This document shows positions 22,546 to 29,856 of a DNA stretch of 64,000 nucleotides, one piece after another. The notes under the pieces were generated by a model, which did no database searches, was not told the DNA's origin, and worked only from the letters and a program-made list of their open reading frames with translations. The DNA is from Brevibacterium casei CIP 102111. GTDB taxonomy: Bacteria; Actinomycetota; Actinomycetes; Actinomycetales; Brevibacteriaceae. Positions within the stretch are counted from its first letter, which is position 1. Every line of letters begins with the position of its first letter. The stretch is from NCBI RefSeq assembly GCF_900169275.1, contig NZ_FXZC01000002.1, positions 124,001 to 188,000 on the forward strand. Direction: 5' to 3'. The translations under genes were made by a program, and so were the position numbers.

Positions 22546-23156
22546 CGACGTCGCCCGGGCAGGGCTGATACTCCTTCAGGCAGGGGCGGGAGACCCGCGA
22601 CGGTGCACAGCAGATCGATCCAGGCCTCGAGATGATCGCCGATCATCTCCGGTTCGGTGATGATCGGCGTCCACGAGGCGCGCAGCTCCAAGTCTATCGT
22701 CGCCGGTCTCGTCGCCAGCGTCCCGAAGCTCTCCGAGAGCACTCGGGTCGTCGTCCCGCCGGCTGCGACGAGTTCGCAGTCATTGGCCTCGAGGGCATCC
22801 TCGAGCCACGACCAGGCGACGTGGCCGAGCATCGTCTCGTTGCCGAGCTCGTGTTCGAGTTCGGCCCGGATGTAGGAGACGATCCGGAACGAGCCCTCCC
22901 ACTCCTCGGGGGCCTCGGGGTCGAAGAGGACGACGATGCGTCCGGTCGCGAGCTCCTCGATCGACTCACCGCTGGCGGCGATGAAGTTCTCGTCGGCCGT
23001 GACCTCGGCACCGAGGGCATAGGAGTAGGGCGCGAGCTTCGCGGGAGCCGGGATCTCCGAGATCGAGACGTTGTTCGTGTCCCGGGCTTCACGGAGCACC
23101 GACGTCACGGCGCTGAACTCCGCCGGTATGCGGTTGAGAGGCGAGGTGTTGACCAC
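22542..23156 (-). CDS. DUF3000 protein
   Basis: A protein of 204 residues if GTG 23156 is used; this start is favoured by TATCGT 7 nt upstream. GTG 23165 would add three residues but falls inside the -10 box. The sequence has LAPYSYALGAEV, GRIVVLFDPEAPEEWEGSFRIVSYIRAELE and LAWSWLEDAL-like blocks of DUF3000, an actinobacterial family always near rnd and hemE. No catalytic motif is evident. First gene of the minus-strand operon. Confidence 0.85.
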   Translation of the reverse strand: MVNTSPLNRIPAEFSAVTSVLREARDTNNVSISEIPAPAKLAPYSYALGAEVTADENFIAASGESIEELATGRIVVLFDPEAPEEWEGSFRIVSYIRAELEHELGNETMLGHVAWSWLEDALEANDCELVAAGGTTTRVLSESFGTLATRPATIDLELRASWTPIITEPEMIGDHLEAWIDLLCTVAGLPPLPEGVSALPGRRR

Positions 23157-23163
23157 ACTCGAC

Positions 23164-23169
23164 ACGATA
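23164..23169 (-). promoter_or_regulatory. -10 box of the DUF3000 operon, leaderless
   Basis: TATCGT on the minus strand ends 7 nt from GTG 23156. There is no ribosome binding site for that codon. Confidence 0.5.
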
Positions 23170-23280
23170 GAACAGCGTGCACCGGTGCGGAATCATCCAC
23201 GCCGAGGCGGCCCGAGAGAATCGCTTCCCACCGACGGAACCTGCCCGCTCAAGGTCCGGGTCCCGCAGCTGATCCGGGCG

Positions 23281-23297
23281 CAAGACGCAGCGTCTTG
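23281..23297. promoter_or_regulatory. Perfect 8-bp-arm palindrome upstream of hemE
   Basis: CAAGACGCAGCGTCTTG is symmetrical around its central A, 50 bp upstream of the hemE start, and merges at its right end with a TTGAAA that could be a -35 box. It is a candidate operator for the hemE-hemG-hemQ operon; the binding protein is not known. Confidence 0.4.
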
Positions 23298-23347
23298 AAA
23301 CCGTGCGCGGTTGGGCGGCAGGGCCTCTGGAATGGGAGGATGGGCTC

Positions 23348-24403
23348 ATGACTTCAACTTTGCTGCCTGCTCTGCAGGGAGAGCCGATCGATCACACCCC
23401 CGTCTGGTTCATGAGGCAGGCCGGTCGCTCCCTGCCCGAGTACCGCAGACTGCGCGAGGGCACCTCGATGCTCGACTCCTGCCGGGACCCCGAACTCGTC
23501 ACCGAGATCACCCTCCAGCCCGTGCGCCGTCACGGAGTCGACGCCGCGATCTTCTTCTCCGACATCGTCGTCCCCCTCCAGGCGGCCGGTGTCGAGGTCG
23601 AGATCGTCGGCGGCCGCGGACCGGTCCTCGCCGCACCGATCCGCACCCGCGCCGACGTCGAGGCCCTGCCCGAGCTCGAACCCGACCAGATTCCCGACAT
23701 CGCCGAATCGGTCGGGCGCATCACCGCCGAGCTCGGCTCCGACACCCCGCTCATCGGCTTCGCCGGGGCCCCGTTCACCCTGGCGAGCTACCTCATCGAA
23801 GGCGGACCGAGCAAGAACCACGAGAAGACGAAGTCGCTCATGGTCGCCGACCCCGAGACCTTCTCCCTCCTCCTGTCCAAGCTCGCGCGCATCTCCGCGA
23901 CGTTCATCGATGTGCAGCTCTCCGCCGGCGCGTCGGCGTTCCAGCTCTTCGACTCGTGGGCCGGCTACCTCAACCGCCGCGACTACGACGACCACGTCCT
24001 CGAGCACTCGACCGCGGTCTTCGACGCACTCGCCGGCCATGACGTGCCGAGCATCCACTTCGGCGTCCAGACCGGGGAGCTGCTCGGTTCGATGTCCCGG
24101 GCCGGGTCGACCGCGATGGGCGTCGACTTCCGCGTCGCACTCACCGACGCCGCCACCCGCATCCAGCCCGGGCAGGCCCTCCAGGGCAACCTCGACCCGG
24201 CGCTGCTCTTCGCCCCGTGGGAGGCGCTGGCCCCGCGCATCGGTGAGATCGTCCGCGCCGGGCTCAGCCACGACGCCGGCTTCGTCTTCAACCTCGGTCA
24301 CGGTGTCCTGCCCGACACCGACCCCGAGGTGCCGGGCCGCGTCGTCGCTGAGGTCCATCGGGTGTCCGCGGAGATCCTCGGGGAGGCGGCGGCGACCCGA
24401 TGA
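23348..24403 (+). CDS. hemE: Uroporphyrinogen decarboxylase
   Basis: The ATG at 23348 is preceded by GGGAGG, giving a 351-residue protein of normal HemE length. The signature VWFMRQAGRSLPEYR is near the N terminus and GFAGAPFTLASYLIEGG is in the middle; Asp residues of the IFFSDIVVPLQAAG block line the active site. It makes coproporphyrinogen III from uroporphyrinogen III. The gene overlaps hemG by 4 bp (ATGA) and starts the heme operon; an earlier in-frame ATG at 23303 lacks a ribosome binding site. Confidence 0.96.
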   Translation: MTSTLLPALQGEPIDHTPVWFMRQAGRSLPEYRRLREGTSMLDSCRDPELVTEITLQPVRRHGVDAAIFFSDIVVPLQAAGVEVEIVGGRGPVLAAPIRTRADVEALPELEPDQIPDIAESVGRITAELGSDTPLIGFAGAPFTLASYLIEGGPSKNHEKTKSLMVADPETFSLLLSKLARISATFIDVQLSAGASAFQLFDSWAGYLNRRDYDDHVLEHSTAVFDALAGHDVPSIHFGVQTGELLGSMSRAGSTAMGVDFRVALTDAATRIQPGQALQGNLDPALLFAPWEALAPRIGEIVRAGLSHDAGFVFNLGHGVLPDTDPEVPGRVVAEVHRVSAEILGEAAATR

Positions 24404-25824
24404 GCCGGATCACGATCGTCGGCGGCGGGATCTCCGGGCTTGCCGCCGCTCACCGCCTCGCGTCCGAGCACGAGGTCATCGTGCTCGAGGCGACCGACCA
24501 CCTCGGCGGCTGCCTCGACTCGACGACCCTGTCGGGAACGGTGGCTGAGGGGATCGATCTCGGCGCCGAGGCGAGCCTCCACCGCCGCCCCGAGACGCGC
24601 GAGCTCATCGCCGAACTCGGACTCGACCCGGTCCACCCCTCGCGGGAGCACGGTTCGCAGGTGCTCAGTCGAGGAGGGCTGCGGCCGATCCCGCGCGAGA
24701 CGATCATGGGCGTGCCCGCCGACCCGGACACCGTGGCAGATCTGCTCGGGCCCGAGGCGACCGCGAGGGTGGCCGCCGAGGAGGTCACGGCCCCGATCGC
24801 GGGCACGGACACCTCGGTGGGGGAGTTCCTCGCCGCCCGCCTCGGCGACGACCTCGTCGACACGCTCGTCGACCCCCTCCTCGCCGGCGTCTACGCCGGG
24901 CGCTGCCGCGACCTCTCGCTCGCCGCGACCGTCCCGGCCCTCCTCCCCGCCGCCCTCGACGGAACCTCCGTCCTCGACCGGGCGGCCACCCTGCTCGTCG
25001 CCCGCGCAGAGACCGCACACACCGATCCCGGCGGAGAACCCGCACCCGTCTTCCTCAGCCTCCCCGGAGGCATCGGAGCCCTCATCCCCGCCCTCGCCGA
25101 GGCGATCACTGCAGCCGGAGGAGAGATCCGCACCGGCTCCCCGGTGACCGGCCTGAGCCGGGCCGGGAGCGGCTGGAGCGTCGCGACCCCCGACGGCGCG
25201 ATCGAGTCCGACACGGTCATCCTCGCCACCCCCGCCTATGTCACCGCCGATCTCCTCGCCGAGGCGGCCCCGGGTCCCGCGACGACGCTGGCGGCCGTGC
25301 CCTACGCCTCGACCGCGCTCGTCCTCGCCCTCGTCGACCTCGGCGACGACGATCTCGAGGGGTCCGGGTTCCTTGTCCCACCCACCGCGGACGCCTTCAT
25401 CAAAGCCTCGACGTTCGCGTCGAACAAATGGCCGTGGATGCGGCGACGGATCCCCGCCGGCACCGCGCTCGTGCGGATGAGCGTGGGACGCTTCGGCGAC
25501 GCGCCCGGCACCTGGCAGGACCTCGACGACGCCGAGCTCACTGACCGCGCCTTCGCCGACTGGCAGGCCATCACCGGACGCAGCGGCGACCGGATCCTCA
25601 CCGCCGAGGTCAGACGGTGGGACCGGGCGCTGCCGCAGTACGTGCCCGGCCACCTTGACGCCGTCGACGACCTCGATGAGGAGATCGCGGGCATCGAGGG
25701 ACTCGAACTCGTCGGATCCGCCTACTCGGGTGTGGGCATCCCCGCCTGCATCGGACGTGCCCACGCCGTCGCGGACCGACTGATGACCACTGACAGTCCA
25801 GATGAGACGAAGGAGAAGCAATGA
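24400..25824 (+). CDS. hemG: Coproporphyrinogen III oxidase, HemG/CgoX type
   Basis: The 474-residue FAD flavoprotein begins [19 protein letters not shown] (dinucleotide-binding fold) and continues [13 protein letters not shown]. The C-terminal FAD motif [23 protein letters not shown] is typical of HemY/CgoX. In Gram-positive bacteria this enzyme oxidises coproporphyrinogen III to coproporphyrin III, the substrate for HemH. It is coupled to hemE and hemQ by ATGA overlaps on both sides. The product will often be called protoporphyrinogen oxidase; the presence of hemQ favours the coproporphyrin role. Confidence 0.93.
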   Translation: MSRITIVGGGISGLAAAHRLASEHEVIVLEATDHLGGCLDSTTLSGTVAEGIDLGAEASLHRRPETRELIAELGLDPVHPSREHGSQVLSRGGLRPIPRETIMGVPADPDTVADLLGPEATARVAAEEVTAPIAGTDTSVGEFLAARLGDDLVDTLVDPLLAGVYAGRCRDLSLAATVPALLPAALDGTSVLDRAATLLVARAETAHTDPGGEPAPVFLSLPGGIGALIPALAEAITAAGGEIRTGSPVTGLSRAGSGWSVATPDGAIESDTVILATPAYVTADLLAEAAPGPATTLAAVPYASTALVLALVDLGDDDLEGSGFLVPPTADAFIKASTFASNKWPWMRRRIPAGTALVRMSVGRFGDAPGTWQDLDDAELTDRAFADWQAITGRSGDRILTAEVRRWDRALPQYVPGHLDAVDDLDEEIAGIEGLELVGSAYSGVGIPACIGRAHAVADRLMTTDSPDETKEKQ

Positions 25825-26531
25825 GCGACTACACTCAGCCCACCGAGGAGCAGATCGAACGCGCCAACCAGGAGACCCGCTACATCGCGTACTCGGTCTT
25901 CGCCGCTGCCGCCGAACTCGGCGACGCCGACCGCGCCGAGCTCGCCACGGAACTCGACGAGGCGCTCGCCCCGCTGCGGGAGAAGGGTCTCGTCGTCCGC
26001 GGCATCTATGACGTCTCCGCCCTGCGCGCCGACGCCGACGTGATGTTCTGGTACCACGCGCCGACGATCGAACTCGTCCAGGCCGCGTACTCCGCGATCC
26101 GCAGGACCCTGCTCGGGGGAGTCCTCGAACCCGTGTGGTCGGTCGTCGGCCTCCACCGCCCCGCCGAGTTCAACAAGGCTCACCTGCCTGCGCTGCTCAC
26201 CGACGACGAGCCCGGCTCCTACATCTGCGTGTACCCGTTCGTCCGCTCCTACGACTGGTACGTCCTCGACCCGGAGGAGCGCTCGACGATGCTGCGCGAC
26301 CACGGCATCGCCGCCGCCCCGTACAAGGACATCAAGGCGAACACGATCTCCGCGTTCGCCCTCGGCGACTACGAATGGCTGCTCGCCTTCGAGGCCGAGG
26401 AGCTCCACCGCATCGTCGACCTCATGCGCGATCTGCGCAACACGCAGGCCCGCCTGCACGTGCGGGAGGAGATCCCGTTCTACACGGGCCCGCGCCGCGA
26501 GCTCGTCGACATCATCTCCGACTGGCGCTGA
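25821..26531 (+). CDS. hemQ: Coproheme decarboxylase
   Basis: The 236-residue protein of the chlorite-dismutase-like HemQ/ChdC family converts coproheme to heme b using hydrogen peroxide. The actinobacterial pattern is visible: [10 protein letters not shown] with the distal-side His, then the catalytic tyrosine Tyr144 in the motif [10 protein letters not shown], and [13 protein letters not shown] holding the proximal-side His. AAGGAG precedes the ATG, which overlaps the hemG stop. A strong hairpin terminator follows. Together with hemE, hemG and hemH this completes the late heme pathway. Confidence 0.94.
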   Translation: MSDYTQPTEEQIERANQETRYIAYSVFAAAAELGDADRAELATELDEALAPLREKGLVVRGIYDVSALRADADVMFWYHAPTIELVQAAYSAIRRTLLGGVLEPVWSVVGLHRPAEFNKAHLPALLTDDEPGSYICVYPFVRSYDWYVLDPEERSTMLRDHGIAAAPYKDIKANTISAFALGDYEWLLAFEAEELHRIVDLMRDLRNTQARLHVREEIPFYTGPRRELVDIISDWR

Positions 26532-26598
26532 GCGCTCCGCCGCCGTGGCATCGACCCACGGCGGCGGACCCGCCGGCCGCCGACGGCAGAGACGACGA

Positions 26599-26629
26599 GG
26601 GGGCCGACGCCATCATGGCGTCGGCCCCC
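26599..26629. terminator. Bidirectional hairpin terminator after hemQ
   Basis: Perfect 15-bp arms (GGGGGCCGACGCCAT and its complement) meet at a single C. It separates hemQ from the convergent minus-strand 71-residue gene. Confidence 0.8.
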
Positions 26630-26664
26630 TTCGGTTCGCTGCTGCGCTTCAGATCAGTACGCTC

Positions 26665-26880
26665 TCACTCGCCAGGCGATTCGCGCCTGACGACGTAGGA
26701 GTGTCCGGCGGCATCCGTGCGCATCTCGAGTCCGAGCGCCTCAAGCTGTTCGGTGCTGCGGTTCGCGTCTTCGAAGTAGCCTCCGGGGCGTGTGCCGTCG
26801 ACCTGGGCGGGGCCGACGATCCTGCGGAAGAATTGGTTGAGCCACTTCACGCGGCGCTGGGGATCGTGGTTCTCAGTCAT
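26665..26880 (-). CDS. Small uncharacterised protein
   Basis: ATG 26880 has GAGGAGGA 7 nt upstream, so the product is 71 residues: a basic start (RRVKWLNQFFRRIVGPAQ) and a C-terminal acidic/polar part (EQLEALGLEMRTDAAGHSYVVRRE). There is no signal peptide, membrane helix or metal motif. It is divergent from the OhrR-type regulator, with the palindromic operator between them, so the two may share control. I do not recognise the family. Confidence 0.65.
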   Translation of the reverse strand: MTENHDPQRRVKWLNQFFRRIVGPAQVDGTRPGGYFEDANRSTEQLEALGLEMRTDAAGHSYVVRRESPGE

Positions 26881-26947
26881 GGGGGCAGTCCTCCTCGGGC
26901 TCTCCGACCGGGTGGATCCCGGTGTGCACGGACGCTCCGACATTTCA

Positions 26948-26975
26948 ATAGTACACTTAATGTTAGTGCACTAAC
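26948..26975. promoter_or_regulatory. Divergent promoters with a 14-bp perfect palindrome (ohrR operator)
   Basis: GTTAGTGCACTAAC (26962-26975) is a perfect palindrome. It directly follows TACACT (26952-26957), a -10 candidate for the regulator gene, and lies next to TACTAT (26948-26953 on the minus strand), a -10 candidate for the small divergent gene. MarR regulators bind such symmetrical AT-containing sites and repress themselves. Confidence 0.6.
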
Positions 26976-26994
26976 TAATTGGGGGAACAACACG

Positions 26995-27459
26995 ATGACC
27001 GACCATGACCCACTCGATCTCGAAAGCCAGATCTGCTTCGCCCTCGCGGTGGCTTCGCGCAGCGTCATCGGCGCGTACCGCTCGGTGCTCGACCCGCTCC
27101 ACCTCACCCATCCGCAGTACCTCGTCATGCTCGCGCTCTGGCAGCACGGACGCCTGCCGGTGCGCCGGATCGCGGAGATGCTCCGGCTCGAACCGGCGAC
27201 CGTGTCGCCGCTCGTCAAACGCCTCGAGGCCCTCGACTACGTCACCCGCACCCGCAGCGCCGCCGACGAGCGCATCGTCGAGGTCGACCTCACGCCGACC
27301 GGGGCCGCGCTGCGCACGGAGGCGGAGGCGATCCCCCCGGCGATGATGGAGAAGCTCGGCATGGACGAAGCCGGTCTGCGCGCGCTCCACGCGACGATGA
27401 CCGACCTCATCGCCGCCGTCGACGCCTCGAACGCCGCCGAGGAGAAGGCCGCCGGGTGA
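26995..27459 (+). CDS. ohrR: MarR-family organic-peroxide sensor, OhrR-like
   Basis: ATG 26995 has GGGGGAA upstream; 154 residues. The N-terminal ICFALAVASRSVIGAYRSVLDPL with Cys14, then LTHPQYLVMLALWQHG, is the OhrR pattern: the cysteine is oxidised by organic hydroperoxides and releases DNA. The winged helix-turn-helix is at about 55-100 (RRIAEMLRLEPATVSPLVKRLEAL). OhrR usually represses ohr; no ohr is in this window. The nearby msrB is another oxidant-defence gene. The palindrome at 26962-26975 is the likely autoregulatory site. Confidence 0.85.
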   Translation: MTDHDPLDLESQICFALAVASRSVIGAYRSVLDPLHLTHPQYLVMLALWQHGRLPVRRIAEMLRLEPATVSPLVKRLEALDYVTRTRSAADERIVEVDLTPTGAALRTEAEAIPPAMMEKLGMDEAGLRALHATMTDLIAAVDASNAAEEKAAG

Positions 27460-27504
27460 CGAACGCTGCCCCGGTGACAGGCGGGGACGCCGACGCGGTC
27501 GGAA

Positions 27505-28041
27505 TCACAGCGTCCCGGCGGCATCGCCGACGAGTGCGGAGGCCGGGCGCGACATCGGCGTGTGCTCGATCCCGTCCTCGTCGAAGCGGGGACCGTTGGG
27601 GGAGAAGCCGAAACCTGAGTAGAAGCGCTCGAGGTGCGACTGGGCGTTGAGGGTGAGCGGCTCGCCGGGGAAGGCCTCGACGAGGTCGGCGACGAGCCGC
27701 CTGCCCCAGCCTCCGCCGCGGACGGCCGGGTCGGTGACGACGCGGCCGATGCTGCGCGCCCCGGGTTCCGCCGCCGGACCGTCGGCGAAGTCGGGTGGGA
27801 GCACCCGCGCGTAGGCGAGCGGCATGAGGCTCTTCCCGAGCTCCGCACCGTGCGTATCGGCCATCGTCCGCCCCTGTCCCGGGAAGAACGCATGCAGCGT
27901 GCCCTCGAGGGTGTCGACGCCGTCGAGATCGAGGAACACGCAGTCCTGTTCGACGACGAAGACCTGCGAGCGCAGCTGGAGGATGCCGTAGAGCTCGGTC
28001 GTCGTCAGCTCCGCGAAGCGCTTGAGCACGAGATCGGACAT
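27505..28041 (-). CDS. GNAT-family N-acetyltransferase, ElaA-like
   Basis: The 178-residue protein starts with LQLRSQVFVVEQDCVFLDLDGVD, typical of ElaA-type GNAT proteins, and carries the acetyl-CoA loop VVTDPAVRGGGWGRRLVADLVE and SHLERFYSGFGF at the end. Substrate unknown. It begins at the base after the msrB stop, so the two are translated from one mRNA; it converges on ohrR. Confidence 0.83.
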   Translation of the reverse strand: MSDLVLKRFAELTTTELYGILQLRSQVFVVEQDCVFLDLDGVDTLEGTLHAFFPGQGRTMADTHGAELGKSLMPLAYARVLPPDFADGPAAEPGARSIGRVVTDPAVRGGGWGRRLVADLVEAFPGEPLTLNAQSHLERFYSGFGFSPNGPRFDEDGIEHTPMSRPASALVGDAAGTL

Positions 28042-28461
28042 TCAGGCGTCCTCGTTGAGCCGCAGCGAGATCGAGTTGATGCAGTAGCGCTGGTCGGTCG
28101 GGGTGTCGTATCCCTCACCCTCGAAGACGTGGCCGAGGTGCGAGTCGCAGTTCGCGCAGCGGACCTCGATGCGCTCCATGCCCATCGACGTGTCGCGGAT
28201 GTAGCGGACGCGGTCCTCGGCGAGCGGGGCGTAGAAGGACGGCCAGCCGCAGTGGGAGGCGAACTTCGTGTCTGAGGGGAAGAGGTCGGCGCCGCACGCC
28301 CGACACTGGTACATCCCCGCCGTCGTCGTGTCGACGTATTCGCCGGTGAAGGGCCTCTCCGTGCCGCCCTGCCGGAGGACGGCGAACTCCTCGGGGCTGA
28401 GCACGTCCTGCCAGCGGACCTCCTCGCCGTCTGCTGCGGTGCGGGCGTTCGTCTCACTCAT
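28042..28461 (-). CDS. msrB: Peptide-methionine (R)-S-oxide reductase
   Basis: The 139-residue MsrB reduces methionine-R-sulfoxide in proteins. Zinc is held by CRAC and CANC pairs, the substrate pocket contains HCGWPSFY, and the catalytic cysteine is in DQRYCINSISLRL near the C terminus. Two ATG codons are adjacent (28464 and 28461); the second has the better distance from GGAGGT. The GNAT gene follows directly. Its place beside ohrR fits an oxidative-stress theme. Confidence 0.94.
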   Translation of the reverse strand: MSETNARTAADGEEVRWQDVLSPEEFAVLRQGGTERPFTGEYVDTTTAGMYQCRACGADLFPSDTKFASHCGWPSFYAPLAEDRVRYIRDTSMGMERIEVRCANCDSHLGHVFEGEGYDTPTDQRYCINSISLRLNEDA

Positions 28462-28562
28462 CATGACCTCCGGTCTCTCTCGTGCGGGACTGGTCGCATC
28501 CATCATCCCAGCCGCAGGGTGGTCCTGACAGACCCTCCCACCAGCTCAACAGCGTTTGGAGA

Positions 28563-28591
28563 GATCTCATTCCGTGGGAGAGAATGAGATC
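28563..28591. promoter_or_regulatory. 10-bp-arm inverted repeat over the promoter and RBS of the hydrolase gene
   Basis: GATCTCATTC and GAATGAGATC are perfect complements around a 9-nt spacer. The right arm contains a GAGAAT -10-like box (28580-28585) and ends at the AGGAGG ribosome binding site. It is a candidate operator, or an RNA hairpin acting on translation. Confidence 0.5.
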
Positions 28592-28602
28592 AGGAGGTTC
28601 AC

Positions 28603-29802
28603 ATGGTCCGCGACTCACAGTTCCCGACGCGTCTGCTGCTCGCCGCCGTCGGCGTCGGTGCCGGTGTCGGCGCCGTGATCTCGGTGGCGTCGTCGGGACT
28701 CGCCGCGTACTTCGCCCGCCGCATCGTCGTTCCCGAGAACGCACCCGAAGAGCTCGACATCCTCCACATCGACGGCTTCTCACCGAACATGCGCATCCAC
28801 CTGCCCGCCGATGAGGAGACGACGGTCCCGGGCACGTACGGTCTCTACTTCAGCCAGGGCGCCGGTCATGCCGTCATCGGCGACATCGTCGAATACGACC
28901 CCAGGTCCCAGACGGTGTCCCGGGAGATCCTCTCCGTGACCAAGGGCGACATCCGCCGGGCCCGCCACGGTCGGTGGACCGGCGTGGTCTACCCCGACCC
29001 GCTGGCAGCGGGCGTGAAGTTCGAGGACATCGAACTCGAATCCGACGCCGGAGTTCTGCCCGCGTGGTACCTGCCCACCGATCACCCCGAGCCCTCGGAC
29101 ACCTGGGCGATCCTCATCCACGGCCGGGCGAGCACCCGCGCCGAGGGCCTGCGTGCCGCCCCCGTCCTCAATACTCTCGGCGTCCCGGCGATCGCCATGT
29201 CCTACCGCAACGACGCCGAGGTGCGAGTCGAGTCCTCGTCCCGCTACGGCCTCGGCGACACCGAATGGATCGACGTCGACGCCGCGATCGACTATGCCCT
29301 CGCGCACGGCGCGCGCAACGTCGTCCTCTTCGGCTGGTCGATGGGAGGGGCGATCGCCTTCCAGGCCGCCTCCCGCGGACGCAACCGCGAGCACGTCGCC
29401 GCCCTCGTCCTCGACGGGCCCGTCGTCGACTGGATCAACGTCCTCGACGGGCAGGCACGGAAGAACATGCTGCCCACCCCGGTCGCGAAGCTCACACTCG
29501 AGATGATCACCCAGCCGTGGGCGCGCCCGATCACCGGGCTCGAGACGCCCCTCGACCTCAGCCGGATGGACTGGGTGACGCGGGCGGCGGAACTCGATGT
29601 TCCCGTGCTCCTCATCCACTCCGACGACGACGAGTTCGTCCCCTCCTCACCGTCCCATGCGCTCGCCTCCGTCCGGCGCGACCTCGTGACGATGCCGGCC
29701 TATGAGAGGGCCCGACACACGAAGGAATGGAACATCGACCCCGTCCGCTGGGAGGACGATGTCGCGAACTTCCTCGAGACGAAGGTGCTCCCGCACGACT
29801 GA
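28603..29802 (+). CDS. Membrane-anchored alpha/beta hydrolase
   Basis: The 399-residue protein has an N-terminal hydrophobic segment (about 10-35) that should anchor it in the membrane. The hydrolase domain (about 165-395) has the nucleophile elbow GWSMGG with Ser246, an Asp in HSDDDEFVP and a His in RARHTKEWN, forming the catalytic triad. An oxyanion-hole segment LIHGRAST precedes. It resembles actinobacterial prolyl-oligopeptidase-like (S9/DUF1100-type) hydrolases; the substrate is not known. AGGAGG precedes the ATG. Monocistronic and convergent with the acylase gene. Confidence 0.85.
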   Translation: MVRDSQFPTRLLLAAVGVGAGVGAVISVASSGLAAYFARRIVVPENAPEELDILHIDGFSPNMRIHLPADEETTVPGTYGLYFSQGAGHAVIGDIVEYDPRSQTVSREILSVTKGDIRRARHGRWTGVVYPDPLAAGVKFEDIELESDAGVLPAWYLPTDHPEPSDTWAILIHGRASTRAEGLRAAPVLNTLGVPAIAMSYRNDAEVRVESSSRYGLGDTEWIDVDAAIDYALAHGARNVVLFGWSMGGAIAFQAASRGRNREHVAALVLDGPVVDWINVLDGQARKNMLPTPVAKLTLEMITQPWARPITGLETPLDLSRMDWVTRAAELDVPVLLIHSDDDEFVPSSPSHALASVRRDLVTMPAYERARHTKEWNIDPVRWEDDVANFLETKVLPHD

Positions 29803-29856
29803 GGCGCGAGTGCACGCCTGAGCCCCGCCTCGGCGCGGGATCACGGATCCACCCGA

